Positions 43,646 through 53,844 of a stretch of 64,000 nucleotides of DNA are shown here, piece after piece; the first letter of the stretch is position 1, and each line of letters starts with the position of its first letter. Origin of the DNA: Pedobacter mucosus (GTDB lineage: Bacteria > Bacteroidota > Bacteroidia > Sphingobacteriales > Sphingobacteriaceae); contig NZ_CP087585.1 in assembly GCF_022200785.1 (NCBI RefSeq), positions 2,666,001 to 2,730,000 of the forward strand, read 5' to 3'. Made by a program: the position numbers and the translations under genes. The notes beneath the pieces are model-generated. The model saw nothing but the letters and a program-made list of their open reading frames with translations, did no database searches and was not told the origin of the DNA.

Positions 43646-44755
43646 ATGAGAGAAAAACTATCTTTTTTACCAAAGCTTGCTTTGGTTTTATTCTGCTTAA
43701 TTAGCTTAACTTATATCGCTATTTTAGGTCAATCCTTATTAGCACCGCTACTATTCTCATTTTTAATGGCGATTTTGTTGCTTCCTGTGGCCAACTTTTT
43801 AGAACATAAAATAAAGCTTAAGAGAAGTTTTTCTACCATACTTTCGGTGATTTTAATGATTGCGGTAATTAGTGGAATAATTTATTTTTTTGGAAATCAG
43901 TTAAGTTCGTTATGGGCAGATTGGCCATTGCTGAAACAAAAAGCTGATGTTTCATACCATGAGCTGCAACAATGGATATCGCATACTTTTGGCGTAAATT
44001 CCCAAAAACAACTTGATTATTTAAACGATAGTACTGAAAAAGCATTGGCAACCAGCGCAGCAATTGTTGCAACAACGCTTGCTACGCTATCTTCTACCCT
44101 ATTATTTTTAGGTTTTACGTTATTATTCACTTTTTTCATTTTAAATTATCGGAGAATTTTATTTACTTTTTTAACTTCTGTTTTTGCCGAAGAGCATAAA
44201 GAAAAAGTGAATGAGATCGTAAGTCAGATTCAATACATTATAAAAAAATACATTATTGGCTTATTTTTGCAAATGCTAATTGTAACTGGTTTAATGATTG
44301 GTGTTTTAAGCATTTTAGGCGTTAAATATGCGGTCCTATTAGGTTTAGTTGCAGGAATATTTAATGTAGTTCCATACTTAGGAATCTTTTTCGCTTTGCT
44401 AATTAGTTGCTTAATTACGTTTGCAACTGCTGGTGCGGCAAAAGTATTACTTGTTTTAATCGCTTTCATTGCAGTACACGCTGTTGATGGCAATATTTTG
44501 ATGCCTTTGGTTGTGGGCTCAAAAGTTAAAATAAATGCGCTATTTGCTTTCTTAGGAATTATTATAGGAGAGATGGTTTGGGGCATTTCTGGTATGTTTT
44601 TATGTATTCCGTACTTAGCAATGCTTAAAATAATATTCGATAGAGTTGATACTTTGAAACCGTGGGGAATTTTAATGGGTGAAGAGCATAAACCTGATAA
44701 AAAGAAACGTGTATATCAAATCACGAAAAAAATTAAATTGGAGGAAAAAGATTAA
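43646..44755 (+). CDS. AI-2E family transporter (PerM/TqsA-like)
   Basis: Inner-membrane protein of 369 residues with about eight helices. The family features are the N-terminal pair of helices (LLAPLLFSFLMAILLLPVANFLEH), a coiled middle part, YIIGLFLQMLIVTGLMIGVLSILGVKY, NVVPYLGIFFALLISC and the LMPLVVGSKVKINALFAFLGIIIGEMVWGISGMFL core. Members are linked to autoinducer-2 export or Na+/H+ exchange; the substrate here is unknown. A short charged tail (KPDKKKRVYQITKK) follows. Confidence 0.9.
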   Translation: MREKLSFLPKLALVLFCLISLTYIAILGQSLLAPLLFSFLMAILLLPVANFLEHKIKLKRSFSTILSVILMIAVISGIIYFFGNQLSSLWADWPLLKQKADVSYHELQQWISHTFGVNSQKQLDYLNDSTEKALATSAAIVATTLATLSSTLLFLGFTLLFTFFILNYRRILFTFLTSVFAEEHKEKVNEIVSQIQYIIKKYIIGLFLQMLIVTGLMIGVLSILGVKYAVLLGLVAGIFNVVPYLGIFFALLISCLITFATAGAAKVLLVLIAFIAVHAVDGNILMPLVVGSKVKINALFAFLGIIIGEMVWGISGMFLCIPYLAMLKIIFDRVDTLKPWGILMGEEHKPDKKKRVYQITKKIKLEEKD

Positions 44756-44824
44756 TATTATTTTTTATATTTCTGAGTATTACCTTTAAAAGTTTCACTA
44801 AAATCCGACTCTTAAAAGTTAAAT

Positions 44825-45280
44825 ATGAAGCCTTTATACGTACTATTAATTAGTTTTATCCTTCTTGTTGCTTTTAATAAATATACGGAAGCAGATAAAG
44901 ATCATCTTTTTGCTGGAAATATTTCCATGAGTATCATGCTGTTATTTACGGCTATGGGTCATTTCAAATTCAAAACTTCCATGGCGGCAATGATTCCTTT
45001 ATTCATTCCTAAAAAAGTAGAAGTAGTCATATTCACTGGTATTTTAGAAATTTTTTTTGCAATTGGATTGGGCATTGAAAATACCCGATATTATACGGGC
45101 ATATGCTTAATTATTTTCTTAATTGCGATTTTGCCTGCTAATATTTATGCAGCAAAACATCAAATAAATTATGAAGATTTGCATAAACCGGGACCAGGCT
45201 TAAAATATTTATGGTGTAGAGTACCGTTTCAATTTTTCTTAATCACTTGGGTTTGGTACTTTAGCGTTCGCTTGTATTAA
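44825..45280 (+). CDS. DoxX-like membrane protein
   Basis: A 151-residue protein with four predicted helices. The motifs of the DoxX-like group are visible: LFTAMGHFKF near the second helix, MAAMIPLFIPKKVEVVIFTGILEIFFAIGL and ANIYAAKH, ending PFQFFLITWVWYFS. Function unknown. It lies 22 bp upstream of mazG on the same strand, likely one transcript. Confidence 0.85.
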   Translation: MKPLYVLLISFILLVAFNKYTEADKDHLFAGNISMSIMLLFTAMGHFKFKTSMAAMIPLFIPKKVEVVIFTGILEIFFAIGLGIENTRYYTGICLIIFLIAILPANIYAAKHQINYEDLHKPGPGLKYLWCRVPFQFFLITWVWYFSVRLY

Positions 45281-45302
45281 GCTAAAATTTTATAAAATAA
45301 AA

Positions 45303-46109
45303 ATGCCGAATAACCCAATTCCATCAAGTGCTAATAATCCCGCAGATGCATTTACAAGACTTCTAACCGTTTTAGATACACTACGTACTCAATGCCCTTG
45401 GGATAAAAAACAAACCATGGAAACTTTGCGCCACTTAACTATTGAGGAAACTTATGAGCTATCTGACGCGATTTTAGAAGGCGATTTAAATGAAATTAAA
45501 AAAGAATTAGGTGATGTAATGATGCACTTAGTTTTTTATTCGAAAATTGCTTCTGAAACAAATGATTTTAACATTACCGATGTTCTGAATGGAGTTTGTG
45601 ACAAATTGGTCAATCGCCATCCTCACATTTATGGCGATGTTGTGGTTGAAAATGAAGAAGATGTAAAACGTAATTGGGAACAAATTAAACTCAAAGAAGG
45701 AAATAAATCAGTGTTAGCTGGCGTTCCATCGTCTTTACCTGCTTTAGTAAAAGCATCGAGGATACAAGAAAAAGCCCGTGGAGTTGGTTTTGATTGGGAA
45801 GATAAAAATCAGGTTTGGGAAAAGGTTGAAGAAGAATTACAGGAATTTAAGGCTGAATTTAATGTAATTGATAATACCGCTATTGATGTAGAAAAGGCAG
45901 AATCGGAATTTGGCGACGTACTTTTCTCTTTAATTAATTATGCTCGTTTCATTAACATCAACCCTGAAAATGCTTTAGAAAAGACCAATAAAAAATTCAT
46001 CAAACGTTTTCAATATTTAGAAGAAAAAGCAAAAGAAAGTGGAAAAGCCCTTGCAGATACGACGCTTACTGAAATGGACGTATATTGGAACGAGGCTAAA
46101 AAGTTATAA
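45303..46109 (+). CDS. mazG: Nucleoside triphosphate pyrophosphohydrolase MazG
   Basis: Hydrolyses (d)NTPs to monophosphates, clearing aberrant nucleotides and lowering ppGpp in E. coli. Two MazG repeats are seen in 268 residues: CPWDKKQTMETLRHLTIEETYELSDAI with EIKKELGDVMMHLVFYSK, and GFDWEDKNQVWEKVEEELQEF with ESEFGDVLFSLINYAR. The metal-binding ExxE...ExxD pattern is intact in both. The 3' end overlaps the convergent ychJ-like gene by six bases. Confidence 0.95.
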   Translation: MPNNPIPSSANNPADAFTRLLTVLDTLRTQCPWDKKQTMETLRHLTIEETYELSDAILEGDLNEIKKELGDVMMHLVFYSKIASETNDFNITDVLNGVCDKLVNRHPHIYGDVVVENEEDVKRNWEQIKLKEGNKSVLAGVPSSLPALVKASRIQEKARGVGFDWEDKNQVWEKVEEELQEFKAEFNVIDNTAIDVEKAESEFGDVLFSLINYARFININPENALEKTNKKFIKRFQYLEEKAKESGKALADTTLTEMDVYWNEAKKL

Positions 46110-46484
46110 AAAGTCTCCATCAACATAATACCATTTTCCATTTTCTAATTTAAAGTTAGATTTTTCATGCAGAACATCTGTTTTAAATTTTTCATTAAAA
46201 TAAAAAGCTTTAAACTCGACTATATCATAGCTTGAAAATATGACTTCTAATTTTAACCACTTGGTATTTTTTGCGCTGCTGAGATAAGCATTTTTTGAGT
46301 TTCCTTTTCTTTTACTTACATGCGTAGTTTCAAAAAGATAATCAGCATCAGCGACTACAAAAGCAGCATATCTCGATCGCATTAACGCTTCTGCAGTTGG
46401 CGCAAAATCTTTTTTTAAATGGTACGACTGACAGCAATTTGCATAATCAAGGCCACTTCCGCATGGACAATTTGTTAAAATCAT
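46104..46484 (-). CDS. YchJ family protein with SEC-C zinc motif
   Basis: About 126 residues from ATG 46484 (MILTNCPCGSG); a TTG two codons earlier is not needed. The N-terminal SEC-C-type zinc site is CPCGS...CCQSYH, followed by the YchJ core: AEALMRSRYAAFVVADADYLFETTH, WLKLEVI, VEFKAFYF and ENGKWYYVDGDF. The fold is NTF2-like. Function unknown. Converges with mazG, overlapping its end by six bases, with no terminator between them. Confidence 0.92.
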   Translation of the reverse strand: MILTNCPCGSGLDYANCCQSYHLKKDFAPTAEALMRSRYAAFVVADADYLFETTHVSKRKGNSKNAYLSSAKNTKWLKLEVIFSSYDIVEFKAFYFNEKFKTDVLHEKSNFKLENGKWYYVDGDFL

Positions 46485-46562
46485 TCTCAAATCTATAAAG
46501 CAAATTTTGATTTATTATTACTAAGCTAAAATTTCCGTAGAATTGCATAAAAATAGAAAACA

Positions 46563-47363
46563 TTGAGGTACTTCTTTCACATCGCATATCAAGGTCAGCA
46601 TTATAGCGGTTGGCAAAGGCAACCAGGCGTTAAAAGTGTACAAGAAGTTATCGAACAAACGCTTTTTAAAATCTTTAAAACTACTATTCCAATTTATGGT
46701 TGCGGTAGAACGGATGCCCAGGTTCATGCCAGTCAGTTTTTTTTTCATGCAGATATTGATACAGAGTTTAATTTTGATTTAAAATTTCGATTGAATAAAG
46801 CTTTACCATACAACATTGCAATCTTTGATATTATTCCTATGGAAGGTAAACCTCATGCTCGATTTGATGCCGTCCAAAGAAAATATGATTACTTTCTTCA
46901 TACCTATAAAGATCCATTTTTAAGTAGCCAAAGTTCATTTTATCAGGAGCAAAACTTAAGGCTAGATCAAATGAAAAAAGCAGTTAGTTTACTTACGCAG
47001 TATAAAGACTATCGTGCTTTTTGTACACATCCAAATTCTTATGAACACACAATTTGTAATGTTACAACAGCCAGTTTACTAATTAATTCAAAAGAAAATA
47101 GACTTAGATTTCATATCGTCAGCAACCGATTTCTAGGGAAAATGATCCGCATAATAATGGGTAAACTTTTGCTTGTAGGCAAAGGAATTATCAGTGTGGC
47201 AGAATTTGAAAGCTATTTAATAAATCTGGAAACGCCGAGAATATTACTTCCTGCCCAACCAACAGGGTTGTATTTGTCGAAGGTTACCTATCCTTATTTA
47301 AATTTAGAACCAGAAACCGAATTCGTAACCGAACTTCCTTGTGCCGAATGGATAGAAGTTTAA
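46563..47363 (+). CDS. truA: tRNA pseudouridine synthase A
   Basis: Makes pseudouridine at positions 38-40 of tRNA anticodon arms. Visible: YFFHIAYQGQHYSGWQRQPG at the N-terminus, the catalytic Asp in YGCGRTDAQVHASQFFFHAD, and RFHIVSNRFLGKMIRIIMGKLL. The 266 residues are normal. The start must be TTG 46563: an in-frame TAG at 46554-46556 excludes anything upstream, and RYFFHIAYQG is the conserved first strand. Diverges from the ychJ gene across 78 bp. Confidence 0.95.
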   Translation: MRYFFHIAYQGQHYSGWQRQPGVKSVQEVIEQTLFKIFKTTIPIYGCGRTDAQVHASQFFFHADIDTEFNFDLKFRLNKALPYNIAIFDIIPMEGKPHARFDAVQRKYDYFLHTYKDPFLSSQSSFYQEQNLRLDQMKKAVSLLTQYKDYRAFCTHPNSYEHTICNVTTASLLINSKENRLRFHIVSNRFLGKMIRIIMGKLLLVGKGIISVAEFESYLINLETPRILLPAQPTGLYLSKVTYPYLNLEPETEFVTELPCAEWIEV

Positions 47364-47399
47364 TTGTAACGTTTTAACTTTTATTTGCGTTTAAGTAAT

Positions 47400-47840
47400 A
47401 TGAAAACATCTATATACCTTTTCCTCTTTACAATCGCATTTTTGTTAAGTTGTAAAAAATCAAACAGTACAATCGATATTAAAGACGGTAATTATTCTGG
47501 CATATTAAAAGTGACCACAAACATTAAACCAGCTGCAACCACTTATCCCATATTTATTTCTTTTAATCAGGGAAAATTTTTAATAAATCCTGATCTAACC
47601 CGAAAACCTGTTGGTGGTTCTGGTACTTATTCAACAGATAATAGTATCGTTTCTTTTATAGATACAAATGTTTACACAGCAGATTTTGATTGGAATTTAA
47701 TTTTAACCGGCGAATATGATATTGACTCCAGTGGTGATGATTTAACGCTCACAAAAAGATTTCCAAAAAGCCAAAATGTAGATCCAGCCACATCATATGC
47801 AACAATTACTTATCAATACATTCTAAAAAGAGATAAATAA
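47400..47840 (+). CDS. Small lipoprotein of unknown function
   Basis: About 146 residues from ATG 47400; a TTG at 47385 adds five residues. The signal peptide ends in FLLSCKKS, a Bacteroidota-type lipobox with charged residues after the Cys (about residue 18). The mature part alternates strands (GNYSGILKVTTN, GKFLINPDLTRKPVGGSGTYSTDNSIVSF) and looks like a small beta-sandwich of the lipocalin-like kind. I recognise no family. It ends at a strong terminator shared with gyrB. Confidence 0.75.
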   Translation: MKTSIYLFLFTIAFLLSCKKSNSTIDIKDGNYSGILKVTTNIKPAATTYPIFISFNQGKFLINPDLTRKPVGGSGTYSTDNSIVSFIDTNVYTADFDWNLILTGEYDIDSSGDDLTLTKRFPKSQNVDPATSYATITYQYILKRDK

Positions 47841-47889
47841 AAACAATTTATATTGAAATAAACTCCTTTAAAAGTCTTTTTAAACATAA

Positions 47890-47925
47890 AAAAACCCAAT
47901 CAAGATTTAACTTGATTGGGTTTTT
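47890..47925. terminator. Bidirectional terminator between the lipoprotein gene and gyrB
   Basis: AAAAACCCAATCAAG and CTTGATTGGGTTTTT form a 15-bp perfect stem with a 6-base loop, with A/T runs on both sides, so it works in either direction for the two convergent genes. Confidence 0.95.
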
Positions 47926-47949
47926 AATTCCTTTTTAGGGATTTAGGGG

Positions 47950-49911
<1,962 letters not shown>

Positions 49912-49932
49912 TTAATTTGAAACAATAAGTAT

Positions 49933-49964
49933 CAAAAATACGCATTTTATCCCGTTTTACCCAA
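49933..49964 (-). promoter_or_regulatory. Predicted gyrB promoter
   Basis: On the minus strand: TTG (49964-49962), 21 bp, TATTTTTG (49940-49933), an exact fit to TTG-N17-23-TAnnTTTG. The -7 element lies 24 bp before the gyrB start codon. Confidence 0.75.
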
Positions 49965-50052
49965 TATGTGGATAAGTTATAAACAGTAAAAAGCATCTAG
50001 ATCAAATGAGCTATTTGTAATCAAAATGTTATCAATAAAGGCTTTAAAGAAG

Positions 50053-50152
50053 GATTTGAAAAGCAAAAGTCATCTTTCAAACTTGCGTTTAGTCCCGCTT
50101 TTTATTACAACAAAAGCAGAAAAAGCTTTTGGTTTCCATTGCAATCGGGTTT
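50053..50152 (-). repeat. Dispersed AAACCCGAT element, left half of a head-to-head pair
   Basis: On the minus strand: AAACCCGATTGCAATGGAAA, AAAGCTTTTTCTGC, AAAAAGCGGGACTAAACGC, then TTTTGCTTTTCAAATCC. Full-length with a conserved tail. It lies in the 520-bp gap between gyrB and the OmpH-like gene, head toward the copy at 50227. Confidence 0.85.
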
Positions 50153-50226
50153 AATTAATTCAATTGGTAGCTTTTAGAACAGTTCTGCTCCTAGCAACTG
50201 CAAATTATAACACAAACTGGCCACCT

Positions 50227-50328
50227 AAACCCGATAAAAGCGAACACGAATCCCGTTTTTTTTCGGGAGAAGTAAAGCGATTAGCGGGAAAAAACTTTAA
50301 AATGAAAAACAGCAAGTGCTTTTCATAA
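50227..50328 (+). repeat. Dispersed AAACCCGAT element, right half of a head-to-head pair
   Basis: AAACCCGATAAAAGCGAACA, the inner hairpin TCCCG-T8-CGGGA, AGTAAAGCGATTAGCGGGA, then AAGTGCTTTTCATAAAA. The head is 74 bp from the minus-strand copy's head. Apart from the two copies and two divergent promoters the gap is empty. Confidence 0.85.
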
Positions 50329-50377
50329 AAAATCTTAAATTAATTGCTACTAAGTCGCTGTCTTAATCCTTCTTAAA

Positions 50378-50408
50378 TTGCATATAAAAACTAATTTATA
50401 TAAGTTTG
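50378..50408 (+). promoter_or_regulatory. Predicted promoter of the OmpH-like gene
   Basis: TTG (50378-50380), 20 bp, TAAGTTTG (50401-50408): an exact consensus fit. Transcription would start near 50415, leaving a leader of about 14 bases. Confidence 0.8.
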
Positions 50409-50428
50409 CTAAAATTTATTAAACAATA

Positions 50429-51028
50429 ATGGAAAGAAGAACCTTTAAAACCTTTGGTTTATTTGCAACAGCAGCTATCATAACTACATTTTCTGCTTGT
50501 CAAAACAAAGACGCTAAAACTACTGAAACAAAAAAAGCAGATATTACCACAGCAACAGTTTCTGAAAACGAAAAAATTGTATTTGTTAATCAAGATTCTT
50601 TGTTAAGCAAATATGAGTATTACAAAGATCTGAGAACCAAATTCGAAGGAAAAACGAAAAATGCTCAGGCAGATTTGCAATCAAAACAACAAGCATATCA
50701 GCGTGAAGTAACACAATATCAACAAGGTGCTGGTGCGTTATCTGCTGATCAACGTAAAGCAACTGAAGAGCGTTTAGGCCGTAAAGGACAAGAGTTACAA
50801 GCTTACCAACAAAATGCTGGTGGTGCTTTACAAAATGAGCAAGCAGTAGAAACCGAAAAACTATATGATAAAGTTGCCGGTTATTTAAAAACTTATGCTA
50901 AAGGAAAAGGTTATAAAATGGTTTTAACTTTCTCAAAAGGAAACAGCGCAATTTTATTTGCTGATGAAACTTTGGATGTAACAACTGACGTGATAAAAGG
51001 CTTAAATGCTGAATACACAAAAAAATAA
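50429..51028 (+). CDS. OmpH/Skp-like periplasmic chaperone, lipoprotein form
   Basis: A 199-residue protein with a lipobox (FSACQNK, Cys near 24), then a low-complexity linker and the OmpH core: KIVFVNQDSLLSKYEYYKDLR, a long coiled coil (about 75-150) rich in Gln and Ala, and a final MVLTFSKGNSAILFADETLDVTTDVIKGLN. Skp/OmpH trimers carry unfolded outer-membrane proteins across the periplasm. The lipid anchor sets this apart from soluble Skp. Own promoter and terminator, so monocistronic. Confidence 0.9.
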   Translation: MERRTFKTFGLFATAAIITTFSACQNKDAKTTETKKADITTATVSENEKIVFVNQDSLLSKYEYYKDLRTKFEGKTKNAQADLQSKQQAYQREVTQYQQGAGALSADQRKATEERLGRKGQELQAYQQNAGGALQNEQAVETEKLYDKVAGYLKTYAKGKGYKMVLTFSKGNSAILFADETLDVTTDVIKGLNAEYTKK

Positions 51029-51048
51029 TTTTATTTATTTATAGAAAG

Positions 51049-51075
51049 ATGCTCCGATTAATCGGGGCATTTTTT
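51049..51075 (+). terminator. Terminator of the OmpH-like gene
   Basis: ATGCTCCGAT, loop TA, ATCGGGGCAT with one mismatch pair, then TTTTTTTT. Confidence 0.9.
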
Positions 51076-51092
51076 TTGCACTAAAATTTAAT

Positions 51093-51572
51093 ATGGAGAA
51101 CAATAAACACCAAGAATTTATGCGAATGGCTATTGATTTATCAATAGAAAATGTTAGTGAATCTATCGGTGGACCGTTTGGCGCCGTGGTTGTTAAAGAT
51201 GGCAAAGTGATTGCAAAATCTGCAAATAGAGTTACATCTACAAACGATCCAACTGCTCATGCGGAGATTTCTGCTATTAGGCTGGCTTGCGCCGAGTTAA
51301 ATACATTTGATTTAAATGGCTGTGTCATTTATACCAGTTGCGAACCTTGCCCTATGTGTTTAGGCGCAATTTACTGGTCTAGAATTCATACAATTTATTA
51401 TGCTAATACGAAAGCGGATGCAGCTTACATTGGTTTTGATGACAAATTTATTTACGAAGAATTAGATAAACCAATGGAAAAAAGAAGTTTACCAGTGATA
51501 CAAATGTTGCGTGATGAAGCCATGCAGGCTTTTAAACTTTGGGAAACATCACCAATGCGAATAGAATATTAA
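51093..51572 (+). CDS. Guanine deaminase-type nucleoside/base deaminase
   Basis: A 159-residue cytidine-deaminase-fold enzyme. The zinc site is HAE (PTAHAEISAIRLA) and PCxxC (YTSCEPCPMCLGAIYW). The surrounding sequence (IGGPFGAVVVKDGKVIAKSANRVTSTNDPTAHAE and DDKFIYEELDKP) is very like B. subtilis guanine deaminase GuaD, which makes xanthine from guanine, and less like TadA. C-terminal TSPMRIEY completes the active site as in that enzyme. No purine gene is adjacent. Confidence 0.87.
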   Translation: MENNKHQEFMRMAIDLSIENVSESIGGPFGAVVVKDGKVIAKSANRVTSTNDPTAHAEISAIRLACAELNTFDLNGCVIYTSCEPCPMCLGAIYWSRIHTIYYANTKADAAYIGFDDKFIYEELDKPMEKRSLPVIQMLRDEAMQAFKLWETSPMRIEY

Positions 51573-51622
51573 AGGATTTGAAACAAATATCAATTAGTAA
51601 GCGTCTGAATTAAAAAGCGTTT

Positions 51623-52396
51623 ATGACTTACGATCAAAAAATAAATAGTGAACTGGAATTTTGGAAATATAAAATTTTACAAAAACCTTCATTATTTGGA
51701 AAAGTAACTGATAAAGTTCAGCGAAAAATCAATGCTTATATTCCTGATAAAGTTCATAATGCAATCACTATTGCCATAAAACAGATGGTTAAAGCAGTGC
51801 TTTTTGGTTCAACATTTACGACATCAAAACCAACAATTAATTTGACTTTAATGCACCGAGAGGCGCTTATTAAACAGAAAATTGATAACTATAAAAAAAC
51901 TGGTGCTGCTGAAGGTGGCATTACTGGGGCAGGCGGCTTTTTATTGAGTTTAGCAGATTTTCCAATATTGCTAAGCATAAAAATGAAAATGCTTTTTGAT
52001 ATTGCTGCCCTTTATGGTTACGATGTTAAAGATTATCGTGAACGTTTATTTCTACTGCATATTTTTCAATTGGCTTTTTCAAGTAAAGAAGAAAGTAAAA
52101 ATACGTTTCTGAAAATGCAAAATTGGGATGAAAAAGCACATCAACTTCCAACAAATATCGACGAGTTTGATTGGTTAACCTTTCAACAGCAATACCGTGA
52201 TTATATTGATTTGGCAAAGCTTGCTCAAATGCTGCCATTTATTGGCGCTGCAGTTGGTGCAATAGCCAATTACAAATTAATTGATCGATTAGGAAAAACA
52301 GCGATGATGAGTTACCGTTTAAGGTACTTTAGTGTACAATATCCTGTTATAAATTCGCAAGAGATTGAAAATAGAGAATTGGGAACAGGAAATTGA
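51623..52396 (+). CDS. EcsC family protein
   Basis: A 257-residue member of the EcsC family, named from the third gene of the B. subtilis ecs ABC-transporter operon; the function is unknown. Visible: the glycine-rich GAAEGGITGAGGFLLSLADFPILLSIKMKMLFDIAALYGYD membrane-associated region and PFIGAAVGAIANYKLIDRLGKTAMMSYRLRY. The last ~14 residues (QEIENRELGTGN) are low-complexity and look like repeat read-through, not a domain. Upstream gene 50 bp away. Confidence 0.87.
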   Translation: MTYDQKINSELEFWKYKILQKPSLFGKVTDKVQRKINAYIPDKVHNAITIAIKQMVKAVLFGSTFTTSKPTINLTLMHREALIKQKIDNYKKTGAAEGGITGAGGFLLSLADFPILLSIKMKMLFDIAALYGYDVKDYRERLFLLHIFQLAFSSKEESKNTFLKMQNWDEKAHQLPTNIDEFDWLTFQQQYRDYIDLAKLAQMLPFIGAAVGAIANYKLIDRLGKTAMMSYRLRYFSVQYPVINSQEIENRELGTGN

Positions 52397-52411
52397 AGAC
52401 TTTACAACTTA

Positions 52412-52816
52412 CTAATCCTCTTTTTCTTCAAAAAGTCCACCAATTAAATCATCGGTTTCTCTTCTATCTTTTTTCGTCGGTCTGCCAGTACCGCGATCTC
52501 TTTTTAAATTTGGCGAATGAAACATTGATTTAAACGCCTGGGTATCTTCCTCTGGTGTAATATCTTTATACTTTGTTAATGCTGTTGGCGAATCAGTACG
52601 GTTATATGAAAAATCTACCACTTCAATAATTTTCTTTTCTATTCCCTTAGATACCGAATAAACCTCCCCTATTTTAACAATTGAAGATGGTTTTAAATTT
52701 TGACCGTTCAACTTAATTCTACCTGCTTTACAAGCTTCAGTTGCCAAACTCCTGGTTTTAAATAACCGGATTGCCCACAAGTATTTATCGATCCTAAGTT
52801 TTTCTGTTTCTTTCAT
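52412..52816 (-). CDS. S4-domain RNA-binding protein (Hsp15-like)
   Basis: About 134 residues from ATG 52816 (MKETEKLRIDKYLW). The S4 domain is the first ~70 residues: RIDKYLWAIRLFKTRSLATEACKAGRIKLNGQNLKPS. It resembles Hsp15 (HslR), which binds 50S subunits carrying nascent chains and rescues stalled ones. The C-terminal half is charged (KRDRGTGRPTKKDRRETDD) and probably binds RNA. Converges on the EcsC gene with a 15-bp gap and no terminator. Confidence 0.9.
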   Translation of the reverse strand: MKETEKLRIDKYLWAIRLFKTRSLATEACKAGRIKLNGQNLKPSSIVKIGEVYSVSKGIEKKIIEVVDFSYNRTDSPTALTKYKDITPEEDTQAFKSMFHSPNLKRDRGTGRPTKKDRRETDDLIGGLFEEKED

Positions 52817-53010
52817 AAAACTCAAAAATACGGTAAAATTGATGAATTGTTAAATCGATAAATGGTTTAATATAAAAATTATTAAGGCGAAATAGCTGGT
52901 TCAAACTTCTAGCAGTGATAGTTCAATGTAGCAATTCGACAATATTTGTAAAATGAAATCCTCAGTTATAGATAAATTTCATTTATTTTGCGTAAAATTT
53001 AATAAACATC

Positions 53011-53829
53011 ATGTATTCAGATTTAAAGAAATTAATTGAAGCCGCTTGGGAAGATAGAACCCTTTTAAAATATAGCAATTATTGCGAAGCTATTGAAGCC
53101 GTTATTATGGGCCTTGATAAGGGAGAAATCCGAGTTGCAGAACCTGTTTTAAATTCATGGGGAATTAATGAGTGGGTAAAAAAAGCGGTAATTCTTTACT
53201 TTCCAATCCGCGAAATGAAGGAAATTAAAGTTGGCCCTTTTGTCTACCATGATAAAATGGAATTAAAAACTGATTACAAAGCAACTGGAGTTAGAGTTGT
53301 ACCAATGGCAAGTGCCCGTTACGGTGCTTATTTAGCTAAAGGTGTAATTATGATGCCATCTTATGTAAATATTGGCGCTTATGTTGATGAAGGTACAATG
53401 GTTGATACTTGGGCCACTGTTGGCTCTTGTGCACAAATTGGAAAGCGTGTTCATTTAAGTGGTGGTGTTGGTATTGGTGGTGTTTTGGAACCGATTCAAG
53501 CTGCTCCAGTGATTATTGAAGATGATTGTTTTTTAGGCTCTAGAGCCATTGTTGTTGAAGGGGTGAAGTTAGAAAGAGAAGTGGTATTAGGTGCGAATGT
53601 TGTTTTAACAGCATCAACTAAAATCATTGATGTAACCGGATCTACTCCTGTTGAATACAAAGGCGTTGTTCCTGCCCGTTCCGTAGTTATACCAGGAAGC
53701 TATACCAAAAAATTCCCCGCTGGAGATTTTCAGGTTCCATGTGCATTAATTATTGGCAAACGTAAAGAAAGTACCGACAAAAAGACTTCTCTAAACGATG
53801 CCTTGAGAGATAATAACGTAGCGGTATAA
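53011..53829 (+). CDS. dapD: Tetrahydrodipicolinate N-succinyltransferase
   Basis: Succinyl-CoA-dependent step of the lysine/diaminopimelate pathway. The C-terminal half is a left-handed beta-helix of hexapeptide repeats (GAYVDEGTMVDTWATVGSCAQIGKRVHLSGGVGIGGVLEP, VIIEDDCFLGSRAIVVEGV, VVLGANVVLTASTKIID); the N-terminal domain is helical. The 272 residues match E. coli DapD. Whether the organism uses succinylase or other steps later cannot be told here. The glycosyltransferase gene follows after 15 bp. Confidence 0.96.
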   Translation: MYSDLKKLIEAAWEDRTLLKYSNYCEAIEAVIMGLDKGEIRVAEPVLNSWGINEWVKKAVILYFPIREMKEIKVGPFVYHDKMELKTDYKATGVRVVPMASARYGAYLAKGVIMMPSYVNIGAYVDEGTMVDTWATVGSCAQIGKRVHLSGGVGIGGVLEPIQAAPVIIEDDCFLGSRAIVVEGVKLEREVVLGANVVLTASTKIIDVTGSTPVEYKGVVPARSVVIPGSYTKKFPAGDFQVPCALIIGKRKESTDKKTSLNDALRDNNVAV

Positions 53830-53844
53830 GCTGAAAGCAAAAAG

